From a virus, in IMG/VR virus record IMGVR_UViG_3300027896_000011, positions 62,001 to 126,000 of that record: 64,000 bases of DNA; one strand, given 5' to 3'. Under the pieces are notes generated by a model. The model saw only the letters and a program-made list of their open reading frames with translations. It ran no database searches and was not told the origin of the DNA. Below are positions 18,107-26,111 of this stretch, piece by piece (within the stretch, counting starts at the first letter, position 1; each line of letters starts with the position of its first letter). The translations under genes were made by a program, and so were the position numbers.

Positions 18107-19138
18107 ATGATTACAGCCAGTATATTTGATGAGCTAGAAAAGATTGCTCTTAACGCGGGTTCGCGTGGGGGTAAGGTACATCATTATACCGCTAAAAATA
18201 ATCCGGTTTATCAAAGTGATATAGATCGCCAGAATAAAGAAAAACAATCAAAAGGATGGACGGTCGGTAACATAGCTAAAGGTGTAGCTGGTGCTGCTAG
18301 TGCTGTTGCGCTTGGTCTTGCTGCACGTAAGGTTCTTGGGAATGCGGCTGCTAAAAAAGCGGCAGAACGTATAGTTGATAATCATGTTAAGTGGACCAAT
18401 GCTAAGAAAGCGTATGAAAATATATATGATATAGGCAAAGGTGTGTACCATGAGGCAGATCATACTGCTGGTTATACAGCGTTTAATAAGCATTTTGAGG
18501 ATGCACGTAAAGCGCACGATAGCGCACATTACGCTAATAATTGGAAGAAGTGGGATAAATGGAGTGCTAGTAATAAAGCACATGCTGCCAGTCATGATGC
18601 TTATGAGCATGCAAAGGGAGTTAGAGAAGATCTGCATAATAGTAGACAAAAAGCTAAATGGGCTGCAGAAGACACAGAATGAGCTAAATGGGAAGCGAAC
18701 AAAGCTAAATGGAAGGCAGAAGACACAGAACGAGCTAAATGGGAGGCAAGTGATCCATTCGCAGATTTTCGCAATAGCTGGAAAAATGAGTGGGGGCCAA
18801 ATCCATTTGAAGGATTTCATTGGGGGCAAAAATCTGGAAGGAGCTACGATCCTGGAGCTCGTACCAAAAATTATAGTGTCGGGCATGTTACTAAGTTAGA
18901 AGAAGCGGGTTTACCTGGCTTGGGTAAAGTCAAGACTAAGGCTGAAGCCAAGAAAGTCTACAGAGATTTCGTGGTTAAACACCATCCAGATAAGCTGCAA
19001 AATGTTAGCGCACAAGAACAAGCAGCTATGACAGAAAAACTTAAGACGGTTAATAACCTTTGGAGTTCATATAAAAACTCGGATGAGTTTTCTAAACTAG
19101 CAGCAATACGTTATGCTTTTTTGACTTTTATAAGATGA
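18107..19138 (+). pseudogene. J-domain protein interrupted by an in-frame TGA
   Basis: From the ATG at 18107 the frame runs 191 codons, meets TGA at 18680-18682, then stays open in the same frame to 19138 (344 codons in all). The N-terminus has the IFDELEKIALNAG targeting-like motif, followed by a glycine/alanine-rich basic stretch and histidine-rich helices. The part after the TGA contains VYRDFVVKHHPDKL, the HPD signature of DnaJ-type J domains. The stop falls in a 51-base tandem repeat whose second copy has CGA (Arg) at the same place, so a C-to-T change explains it. Either a nonsense mutation, or read-through making a J-domain form. Tail/internal-protein context. Confidence 0.7.
18653..18754 (+). 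repeat. Two tandem 51-bp repeats, one carrying the TGA
   Basis: Units start at 18653 and 18704 (GCTAAATGG...). Each encodes AKW-x-AEDTE-[stop/R]-AKWEA. The copies differ by a few bases, among them TGA (18680) against CGA (18731). Confidence 0.9.
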
Positions 19139-19240
19139 ACACAAGTATCCCATGAATATCACACAGCAAAACGTCTTTCAGCTTTGGTGGCCCTTATAAA
19201 AGGGTTATGATTTGCTTAGGCGTTTTAGAAAGTAGGCATC

Positions 19241-19657
19241 ATGGGACCATCAAAGAAAAAGCAGTTATCTGACACTGATGAGGCCCTTGTTGCTATTGCA
19301 AGTGAAACCGGTGGTGAGATTGGCGCGCAAAGAGTTTTAGACCACATAGACATACCAACTTTTAACGCAAATGGGTTAATGCACGAATTAAGTGACTCTA
19401 TGAAGGAACTGATTCGATTAATCGCTAGAGATATAGTAAGTAGTCACGAGAGGGATTGCGCTGGATTGGAAAGAGTTGAAAGGCGGGTTGACGATATGCA
19501 GAAGACAATAAACGTACATAGCGATGTAATCAATCAGTATTTAGGTGAAAAGAAATTTAAACGATATGTACAGCCTATACTGATTGGATTTGTTGGTAGT
19601 GCAGCAGGAGTAGCCCTTGTTGGACTACTTCTAAAAGGTCTTCTTTTTCATCACTAA
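19241..19657 (+). CDS. Coiled-coil protein with C-terminal membrane anchor (138 aa)
   Basis: The first 100 residues are charged and helical (a likely coiled coil around residues 45-95). The last 25 residues form one hydrophobic span (IGFVGSAAGVALVGLLL) ending in a short FHH tail. This is the layout of tail-anchored proteins; a holin or spanin role is conceivable but a single C-terminal span in the virion block could equally be an ejected protein. The 100 bases before it contain a small CCCTT/AAGGG hairpin. The ribosome site is weak. Confidence 0.65.
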   Translation: MGPSKKKQLSDTDEALVAIASETGGEIGAQRVLDHIDIPTFNANGLMHELSDSMKELIRLIARDIVSSHERDCAGLERVERRVDDMQKTINVHSDVINQYLGEKKFKRYVQPILIGFVGSAAGVALVGLLLKGLLFHH

Positions 19658-19703
19658 AATATTTTTATATTTATTTTAATCCGCAAACTCCCCAGGAGAT
19701 TCT

Positions 19704-20147
19704 ATGTATATTTACAAAGCGTTCAGTAGCCCAGACGAGCTAACAGATTTCTTGAACGGTGCTATCTTTAGCTCCCCTCTTCCGGCCACTGTATATGGTC
19801 TGCATGGGCTAACCGTTATAATCAATAACGGTTCTGCGGATAAGACTACAACCTTTTCAGACCCTACCGGTGCAGGTCTTAGTCCAGCAAACATACTGGC
19901 ACAGATATACGCAACCGACAGTACTATGCAAAAGGTAAAACTGCGGTCATATGGGTTAATTCCAAATAAACCAGTGCTTGTAATCGCAGAAACAAGTTAC
20001 GCAACTAAAGGCGGTACAGCTGTAACTATTTTGGGTCTGCCCTCGGCTACTACTAATGTTACAGCTATATCTAAGACCAATATCGTATGGGTAACTGCCT
20101 CTATCTCGGGCAATCCTCGTTACGATGTTCTATACGTTACTACCTAA
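19704..20147 (+). CDS. Small beta-rich protein resembling the sheath insert domain (147 aa)
   Basis: Ribosome site AGGAGATTCT. The stretch NNGSADKTTTFSDPTGAGL followed by an I-x-x-Q-I helix closely parallels a stretch in the tail sheath gene at 26112 (NNGPTQSFTFSDPTSAGL then ICDQI). The two therefore share a domain. A free-standing copy could be a fibre, decoration or tail-surface protein. Function otherwise unknown. Confidence 0.7.
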   Translation: MYIYKAFSSPDELTDFLNGAIFSSPLPATVYGLHGLTVIINNGSADKTTTFSDPTGAGLSPANILAQIYATDSTMQKVKLRSYGLIPNKPVLVIAETSYATKGGTAVTILGLPSATTNVTAISKTNIVWVTASISGNPRYDVLYVTT

Positions 20148-20157
20148 GGAGCACGTT

Positions 20158-22041
20158 ATGAGTGAAGACGCTCTATTCAAAGCACTCTCTACCAGTAACC
20201 AGATTCCTTGGGATAAAGCTGCAGAACACTTCATGTACATGAAGATTGCTTCTGGTGGATTATACGTTGACGAAGTAGATTTGTTGAAAGAGGCTGCAGC
20301 AGGTTTAGCTCCAGAAGATGTTCAAAAAGCTTTAGATCAAGGTACCATCTCAGGTATCCGTTCTTCCGTAGCTCAGGACATTACAAATAAAGCTAAGCAT
20401 CAACGTACTCATGGAGAACGTATAGGTAAAGGTCTAGGTTCTATTGCTGGTCTTGCAGGTGGTGTACTCGTCGGACGTGGTGGGCATACCCCAGGTGAAA
20501 GGGCTTTTAGAGCCGCAGTTGGTTTAGTTGGGGGGCATGAGGCCGGAAAAGTAATAGGACAGGAATTAGATGCACATAAGCTGAATAAGCGTGGGGCAAT
20601 GGAGAAGGACTCTGGAGTCCTCAGCAGTATTGGTGGTTGGGCTCTTAAGAATCCTAGATTAGCTGTAGGCGCTGCCGGTGCAGGTCTTGGTGCCTTAGCT
20701 GGAGCTGCAGGTACAGCAGGTGACCCTAATGCTAGTATGCTTGGTGGAGCAGCAAAAGGTGCCTTACTTGGTGGTGGTCTAGGATTGGCAGGCTCACACC
20801 TTGGCATGAAGGCCATGGCTAATAGGGGTATGTCCGCAAGTATGAGATTGCCTAAAGGTAGAAATCTCACTCTCACCCCCACATTAGCTGCTGGTAAACT
20901 AAATCCTGGGCTCAAAATGGCTGCTATGAATACGCTCAAGCAGGCCATGATTAAAGAAGGTTGGAGTCTTCGTAACCTATTCAAAGCTGCTCCAGAAGTT
21001 ATTCCTCCAGAGGATGTTGGAGAGGCTGCTCTTTCTGGTGGCCTTCAAGAAGGTCCTTCTGGCGCTATTAATGAAGCAGCCGGACAAGTAGGTGGATTAG
21101 CTGGTCATGCTCTTGGTGAGAAATTACATTATCCGGCCTTAGGAGCTATGGCAGGTAACCTAGGAGCAAAAGGCATAGCCGGTCAGCTCACAGAAGGTAT
21201 GGATAATCCAAAAACTGCTGCAGCTAATAAACTTCTATCTGCTATCCGGGCATTTAAGAAGACAGCAGAAGAACCTCGAGGTGGCCTCTCTACCACCGAT
21301 GAAAATGCCCCAGTAGGTCCTAATGAGTTCTCAGGAAATCAGTACCCACCAACGCATGATGAGATGGGAGCTGCTCCAGATGCAGCCCCAGTGGTTAATG
21401 TAGACCAAGACCTACAACCAGACCCCTCAGATGCCATTATGGCACTTCTACAGAAGGGTAATGAATCTGAATTCCATGCTGCTCGAGCAGATGAGGCACA
21501 AGAGGCTGCTGCTTCTGCAGAAGAACGTGCATCTATGCTCGAGAGCCAGATGCAACAACTCTTGCAAGAGATTGAACAAGTAAAACAAGAGTCTGGTGGC
21601 CAAGCACAACAGGCTAGTGAACAAGCTATGATGGCCTCACAAGATGCGATGGCTGCTAGAACAGAATCACAAACTGCTCAACAACAAATGATGCAGTTGC
21701 GTCAATCTATCACCTCCTACCGGCAACAGCTAATGGACATGCTGGCTCAAGATCCGACAGTTGTAGCTGGTCCTCCACAAGTACCAGTAGGTCCTCCACC
21801 AGGTCCTGCAGGTATGACTGGTTCTACAGGAGGTCCTGGAGATATAGGCCAACCTATGCCATCAGGTCCTATGGGTCCTGAAGGTGTCCCAAGTCCTGAG
21901 GCACCACAAGGAGCTCCTCCGGCTGCAGAGGGTGCGCCTAAAGCAGAAGCACCTAAAGCACCTAAACCTGAAGCCCCAGCATCTGGTGTAAATGTAAATA
22001 TACATCCACCAAAAGCGGCAAAGCCTGCAGCTAAGGAGTAG
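20158..22041 (+). CDS. Large glycine-zipper and Q-rich coiled-coil protein, possible ejected protein (627 aa)
   Basis: ATG at 20158 after AAGGAGCACGTT. The N-terminus is helical with MKIASGG and LLKEAAAG patches. Residues about 90-350 contain repeated G-x-x-x-G runs alternating with charged helices, a pattern of glycine-zipper membrane insertion. Then comes a Gln/Ala/Met-rich coiled coil (about 445-535), a Pro/Gly-rich collagen-like section, and an Ala/Pro/Lys tail. Such multi-part proteins in the virion block are often packaged and injected to form a DNA-transit channel; this is inference. The stop is adjacent to the next GTG. Confidence 0.65.
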   Translation: MSEDALFKALSTSNQIPWDKAAEHFMYMKIASGGLYVDEVDLLKEAAAGLAPEDVQKALDQGTISGIRSSVAQDITNKAKHQRTHGERIGKGLGSIAGLAGGVLVGRGGHTPGERAFRAAVGLVGGHEAGKVIGQELDAHKLNKRGAMEKDSGVLSSIGGWALKNPRLAVGAAGAGLGALAGAAGTAGDPNASMLGGAAKGALLGGGLGLAGSHLGMKAMANRGMSASMRLPKGRNLTLTPTLAAGKLNPGLKMAAMNTLKQAMIKEGWSLRNLFKAAPEVIPPEDVGEAALSGGLQEGPSGAINEAAGQVGGLAGHALGEKLHYPALGAMAGNLGAKGIAGQLTEGMDNPKTAAANKLLSAIRAFKKTAEEPRGGLSTTDENAPVGPNEFSGNQYPPTHDEMGAAPDAAPVVNVDQDLQPDPSDAIMALLQKGNESEFHAARADEAQEAAASAEERASMLESQMQQLLQEIEQVKQESGGQAQQASEQAMMASQDAMAARTESQTAQQQMMQLRQSITSYRQQLMDMLAQDPTVVAGPPQVPVGPPPGPAGMTGSTGGPGDIGQPMPSGPMGPEGVPSPEAPQGAPPAAEGAPKAEAPKAPKPEAPASGVNVNIHPPKAAKPAAKE

Positions 22042-22043
22042 CT

Positions 22044-23156
22044 GTGCTCACAGCTGGGCAGATAAAATATGCAGCTTTTAAAGCTGAGCTGTCCAAGTTA
22101 TCTGGTATTGTTGACTGGGTAGCTGAAAGACCCCTCACTTCTGCTGCATTAGGTGCTGCAGGGTCAGGTACTTATAAGCTTTTTAGGCATGGTCCGTGGG
22201 GAGAGAGTGGAAGGTCTATACCTGAAACCAGAGACATACAAAAATCCCAGATGCTAGAGGGTGCAGAACTAAAAAAAGCACTCAAAGATCAAAAAAGCCA
22301 TGCCTTAGCTGCTGAAGCTGCTGGGGCGGGTATAGGTGCAGCTGGAGTAGCTGGTGCAGGGCTGTTAGCTAATCAACATATACTTGGACCAAGTATTGTA
22401 AAAGCTGAAAAAGGATTAACCACCTCGCAGGAAGAGTTAGGGAACATGTTTACACGTGCGGGTAGTGATTTGACTGCACGTGGAGCCCCTATACCAAGAG
22501 CATTTGTGGCTCCTGATGGCGGATTAGATGTTGGGGTGCATATACCAAAAGGAGGTTATCAGCCTTCTTTTTTACGCAATTGGGAAGCTAGGCAAAATGC
22601 AGTACCAGTCGCAAAAGCGCTACAAATAACCCCAGAAGATGCTAAAAAATTAGTTCTTGATGCCATGAAGGGAACTGGGGCGGTAGTGCTGCCTGGAGGT
22701 GTAGGTCCTCATGTAGCTGCACACGAACTAGGACACTCATTATTTGGAGCTACCAGATTAGGTAAGGCTAGTAAGGCTTTACGTTTACCCGGCTACTTAG
22801 GAACAGCTGCTGGTACAGCTATGGCATCTTCAGCAGACCCTGACTCTACTACGTCAAAAGTTGCTCCATTAGTGGCAGCTGCAGGTATAGCTCCAGCTAT
22901 GGGTGAGGAGCTTGGAGCCTCATTAAAAGGGTTGAAGTTAATGAAGAATACTGGCTTTACCCCTGCGCAGCTTAGTACTGCACGTAAGCAAATGGGTAAG
23001 GCTTTTGGTACGTATGCAGCTGGAATAGGATTACCAGTAATTGCTGCTCCTTATATTATCCGCAAAGTTAGAGAGTATAATCGTAAACGCCGGGAAGAGA
23101 AGGGCATAGAGAGCCCTGGTGTATTGCAGAGCAGAATAGACGCTCTAGGAGAATGA
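22044..23156 (+). CDS. Predicted zinc metalloprotease-like virion-block protein (370 aa)
   Basis: GTG start two bases after the previous stop. The N-terminus has FKAELSKLSG, a variant of the shared motif, then Gly/Ala-rich hydrophobic segments (about residues 85-115). Residues about 225-240 read HVAAHELGHSLFG, a perfect HExxH zinc-protease signature, and MGEELGAS about 60 residues later could supply the third ligand, as in gluzincins. A hydrophobic C-terminal segment precedes a basic tail. A membrane-inserting metalloprotease packaged in the virion could act on the host envelope or on head proteins. Activity is predicted from the motif only. Confidence 0.6.
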   Translation: MLTAGQIKYAAFKAELSKLSGIVDWVAERPLTSAALGAAGSGTYKLFRHGPWGESGRSIPETRDIQKSQMLEGAELKKALKDQKSHALAAEAAGAGIGAAGVAGAGLLANQHILGPSIVKAEKGLTTSQEELGNMFTRAGSDLTARGAPIPRAFVAPDGGLDVGVHIPKGGYQPSFLRNWEARQNAVPVAKALQITPEDAKKLVLDAMKGTGAVVLPGGVGPHVAAHELGHSLFGATRLGKASKALRLPGYLGTAAGTAMASSADPDSTTSKVAPLVAAAGIAPAMGEELGASLKGLKLMKNTGFTPAQLSTARKQMGKAFGTYAAGIGLPVIAAPYIIRKVREYNRKRREEKGIESPGVLQSRIDALGE

Positions 23157-23158
23157 CC

Positions 23159-23434
23159 ATGGATACTTTCCTTTCTGATTTATATGACCGGGGAATTGTT
23201 AAGGCAGCAGTAGCTGGACCTACTACTCCACCTTGTCCAGAAGCCTCTGCTGTAAAGTCTTTAGAAGCTGAAATTAAAGCACCGGCAAAGAAGGTCACTC
23301 CACCAGAGATACCTACTGCGGCGGAGAAGAAAGCAGAGATGGTTATTACTGCTATGAGGGCCACTAGAAATGTTCCTATACATATTAAGAAGGCAGCAGC
23401 TAAGTATTTGGGGCAGAAATTAGCAAGGAGATAA
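23159..23434 (+). CDS. Small basic virion-block protein (91 aa)
   Basis: The ATG at 23159 is eight bases from AGGAGA; the overlapping ATG at 23153 touches that site. The N-terminus (DTFLSDLYDRGIVKAA) again has the F-x-x-L-x-x-x-x-I-K-A pattern. The rest is proline/lysine-rich, ending in a basic helix. It is likely disordered. Function unknown; grouped with the other motif-bearing proteins. Confidence 0.7.
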   Translation: MDTFLSDLYDRGIVKAAVAGPTTPPCPEASAVKSLEAEIKAPAKKVTPPEIPTAAEKKAEMVITAMRATRNVPIHIKKAAAKYLGQKLARR

Positions 23435-23438
23435 GATC

Positions 23439-23780
23439 ATGGATTTCCTAACAAAGTTGTACGCGGAAGAAAAAGAGAAGAATGCTAGTGCAGAGCTCGA
23501 GCAGCTCTATAAGCAGATGTCTGTCTCTCAACTAGAAGATGTTCTTGGAATTAAGACAGCTGGTAATGTTAAAGATTTGGCTTTGGCATCCCTACTAGGT
23601 AGTGCTGCAGTAGGGGGTACTAGTGCTTTAGTAGATAAAGAACATGTAGGTCGAAATGCTCTAATAGGTGCTGGATTAGGTGCTGGTGGTATGGCTGCTG
23701 GTAAGATGATAGGCAAAGGAATGGTTGGGTTAACAAATCGTCATCTTAGAGATGCAGCGGCAAAATTAGCTAAGAAATAA
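23439..23780 (+). CDS. Small glycine-zipper protein (113 aa)
   Basis: Ribosome site AAGGAGATAAGATC. The charged N-terminus starts MDFLTKLYAEEKEKNA, another motif variant. Residues 45-100 are two Gly/Ala-rich hydrophobic stretches with G-x-x-x-G spacing (IGAGLGAGGMAAGKMIG), able to insert in membranes. It ends in a short basic tail. The next gene starts directly after its stop. It resembles the C-terminal parts of the proteins at 20158 and 22044 and may be an ejected or channel-forming protein. Confidence 0.7.
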   Translation: MDFLTKLYAEEKEKNASAELEQLYKQMSVSQLEDVLGIKTAGNVKDLALASLLGSAAVGGTSALVDKEHVGRNALIGAGLGAGGMAAGKMIGKGMVGLTNRHLRDAAAKLAKK

Positions 23781-24695
23781 ATGGCTCAGAATCTCACATT
23801 CATAAATACTAAAATCCGAAGCTTCTCTTTGGATTTTCTGGAAGTCCTATGGGAGATCGAAGATACCAATATCGACCCCCTAGACTACCAGCTTTATGTA
23901 TTGAGATCAGAGTCCCCCATGGGTCCGTTCGATACTATTGCCGGACCATTTGAAGACAAATATCGCTTTGTAGATAATCATGTAAACCTACTGCATAGAT
24001 GGCGGCAGATATACTACAAGATTAGAAGTGTTCAGAAGGTTGATCAAAACAACTTCGTAGAGTCTGAACCCTTTACCTTTGCCAATAATCCGGATTTGAT
24101 TGGACAAGAGATTCAACGTCTCGAACGCTTAGTATGGAGCGAATACGCTGGTAATAAGTGTTTTGTCTTTCCTGTCCGGACATTTGGTAAGAGATGCCAG
24201 AATTGTTACGATGGCCCGGAAAAAGGTAAAGGGTTCACTAGTCAGCGTAGACGAAGTAATTGTTTGAGTTGTTTTGATACAACATATACTCGTGGGTATT
24301 ACGATCCAATCGAAATATACATGCAGATAGATCCTAGCTCTAAATCCATACAGAACTTAAAAGTAGGTGAGCGAGGACAAACTGATACTACAGCTAGATT
24401 ACCTAACTTCCCATTGATGAAGCCTCGAGATTTGATAGTTGAGGCCAATAACATTAGATGGCGTGTAGTAAAGGTCACTCCGACGGAGAGAATGAGGTCA
24501 GTAGTACATCAAGAACTCGTACTTCATGAAATTGTAAAAGGTGATATAGAGTACCAGCTTCCCATTCGTATAGATGACTTGAGAAGCTTTGAACCTAGTC
24601 CTGCTAGAAACTTCTTGAATCCTCAAGATTTGCAGGCATTTGAAGAACAAGCTATTAATGATATTTACGCTGTGTACGGGATGAGAATGCCATGA
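23781..24695 (+). CDS. Probable neck/tail-completion protein with zinc-binding insert (304 aa)
   Basis: The N-terminal 95 residues look like a fibronectin-III-type beta sandwich (LDFLEVLWEIEDTN; YYKIRSVQ). A middle insert has CQNC and CLSC pairs, likely to bind zinc. The C-terminal half is beta-rich and ends with helices. It starts directly after the previous stop and overlaps the next gene, inside the run leading to the tail sheath, so a neck or tail-terminator role fits. No family name can be assigned with certainty. Confidence 0.65.
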   Translation: MAQNLTFINTKIRSFSLDFLEVLWEIEDTNIDPLDYQLYVLRSESPMGPFDTIAGPFEDKYRFVDNHVNLLHRWRQIYYKIRSVQKVDQNNFVESEPFTFANNPDLIGQEIQRLERLVWSEYAGNKCFVFPVRTFGKRCQNCYDGPEKGKGFTSQRRRSNCLSCFDTTYTRGYYDPIEIYMQIDPSSKSIQNLKVGERGQTDTTARLPNFPLMKPRDLIVEANNIRWRVVKVTPTERMRSVVHQELVLHEIVKGDIEYQLPIRIDDLRSFEPSPARNFLNPQDLQAFEEQAINDIYAVYGMRMP

Positions 24696-25285
24696 TTAAT
24701 GCAGCATTTTTTGATGAGCTAGAGAAAATCTCTGCTGTTCTCTCTTTACAGCATCGAGAAAGCCTACCCTCTAAGAGTTTTGCTGTTCCAGAAAGAACGG
24801 CTAAGCGTATTGGGGTAGCTAATGAAATTCAAGGTGAGTCTAAAGGTAAATACCCGATTCATGATAGTTCACATGCTCGAGCAGCTCTTAGAATGGTAGC
24901 CATGCATGGTACTCCTCAAGAGAAAGAACTTGTCCGGGCAAAGGTTAGAGCAAAATATCCAGAGATTGGACAAAAGACAGCAGCTATGTTCGATGAGCTC
25001 AGCAAGATAGCAGAGGAGGCTGGCGAAGGTCCGGGTGGCCCTTTCGTTACTAAGGATAGGCTTAAGAGACTTGGAATAGCCTCTCTTCATACTGCTGGGG
25101 GCGCTGGTCTTGGTTGGGCTACTGGTGAAGCTATTAAACGGTGGATAGATAAGTCACCTAAGAGACAGAACATATATGGCAAAGTTCTTCCAACTTTAAC
25201 TGGAGCAGCGGCATTAACAGCCTATCTACACAGGCATCACACAGATAATTATATCCGTCACGGGAAGAAGAAAAAAGATGTCTGA
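24692..25285 (+). CDS. Protein with two FDEL-KIA motifs and a KYPIHD domain (197 aa)
   Basis: It starts inside the previous stop. It has AFFDELEKISAV at residues 5-16 and a second copy, MFDELSKIAEEAG, at about 105-117. Between them the segment LPSKSFAVP ... KYPIHDSSHARAAL ... HGTPQEKELVRAKVRAKYP matches a short domain of unknown function that I know from many phage and prophage proteins. The C-terminal third is Gly/Ala-rich with basic residues. A duplicated targeting motif in one protein makes this the best place to test what the motif does. Confidence 0.7.
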   Translation: MINAAFFDELEKISAVLSLQHRESLPSKSFAVPERTAKRIGVANEIQGESKGKYPIHDSSHARAALRMVAMHGTPQEKELVRAKVRAKYPEIGQKTAAMFDELSKIAEEAGEGPGGPFVTKDRLKRLGIASLHTAGGAGLGWATGEAIKRWIDKSPKRQNIYGKVLPTLTGAAALTAYLHRHHTDNYIRHGKKKKDV

Positions 25286-26102
25286 GACGACTAGTGGACG
25301 TATTTTTACCTCTGAAGAGAATGATATCTCTTGGGGTAACGATCCGTTAAACTATCTAGTCCGTGTATTCATTGCCTTCTTGCAAACTATATGGGAGTCC
25401 GCTCCTCGAGGGGCTTTTCATTGGACTCCTTACGCGGAAGACACTGAAATTGTGATTACTGAGGAGAATCCAGTACACACAGAGACTATGGAGAAGCGTC
25501 CTACTTTGATCGTTTCTCTTGGTCCTACTAGATTTAATGGTACGACGTTAGATGATCTGTCTGGATTGAATCTGCATAATTCCGCAGAGAAGCATACAGA
25601 CTTAATGCCTACCAACGTCACTATCTTTTGTGTATCTCGTGTTCCTTCTGAAGCTAGATTTCTTGCTTGGCAGAATGCCAGGATGATCTGGTCTATGAGG
25701 AAACTCTTTATCGCGGAAAAGGGGATACAAGATTGTGGTAGACGGAATGAAATAGGGTCTGTGACGCCTGCTGGAACGTTGGTGGTGGGTGATACTGAAG
25801 CAGAGTGGTCGGCATGCTCCGTTACGGTGCCTGTGTACATGCAGTGGAGTGATTTGGTGACACCGTTGAAGTATGAAGTCGACGGGCATCAGATATATAA
25901 ATTAGAGCATATTAAATTAGCATTTCGGGGACGGATGAAAGAAGTAAGCGCTTCCCTCGGCCTCCCTCAGTCTGGTAATGATAGTAATATGCAAAGGTGG
26001 TCCGCTGGTACGGAAGATAGAGTACCAACCGTATGTACGGGAGGTAGTCTTCGGCCACCTATGATCAATGGAAGAGTTATTCAGCAGACAAAGGTTAAAT
26101 AG
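25278..26102 (+). CDS. Probable tail terminator/completion protein (274 aa)
   Basis: Starts eight bases before the end of the previous gene and lies immediately upstream of the tail sheath, the usual site of a tail terminator. The protein is alpha/beta with a central strand-rich domain (TLIVSLGPTRFNG; NVTIFCVSRVPSEARFLAW) resembling phage tail-terminator folds in length and pattern. No motif is diagnostic. Stop followed nine bases later by the sheath start (GGAGGCCATT site). Confidence 0.55.
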   Translation: MSETTSGRIFTSEENDISWGNDPLNYLVRVFIAFLQTIWESAPRGAFHWTPYAEDTEIVITEENPVHTETMEKRPTLIVSLGPTRFNGTTLDDLSGLNLHNSAEKHTDLMPTNVTIFCVSRVPSEARFLAWQNARMIWSMRKLFIAEKGIQDCGRRNEIGSVTPAGTLVVGDTEAEWSACSVTVPVYMQWSDLVTPLKYEVDGHQIYKLEHIKLAFRGRMKEVSASLGLPQSGNDSNMQRWSAGTEDRVPTVCTGGSLRPPMINGRVIQQTKVK

Positions 26103-26111
26103 GAGGCCATT

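Noticed and set aside
18680-18682. TGA recoded as an amino acid genome-wide
   Set aside because: TGA is an ordinary stop at the end of many genes in the window and no TCA anticodon was found.
18441-18899. Separate 152-codon gene overlapping the J-domain frame
   Set aside because: It is in another frame, has no ribosome site and its repeats are the shadow of the 51-base repeat of the real frame.
18920-19138. Independent small J-domain gene
   Set aside because: Its ATG lacks a ribosome site and the frame is continuous with the upstream gene except for the TGA, so a broken or read-through gene is simpler.
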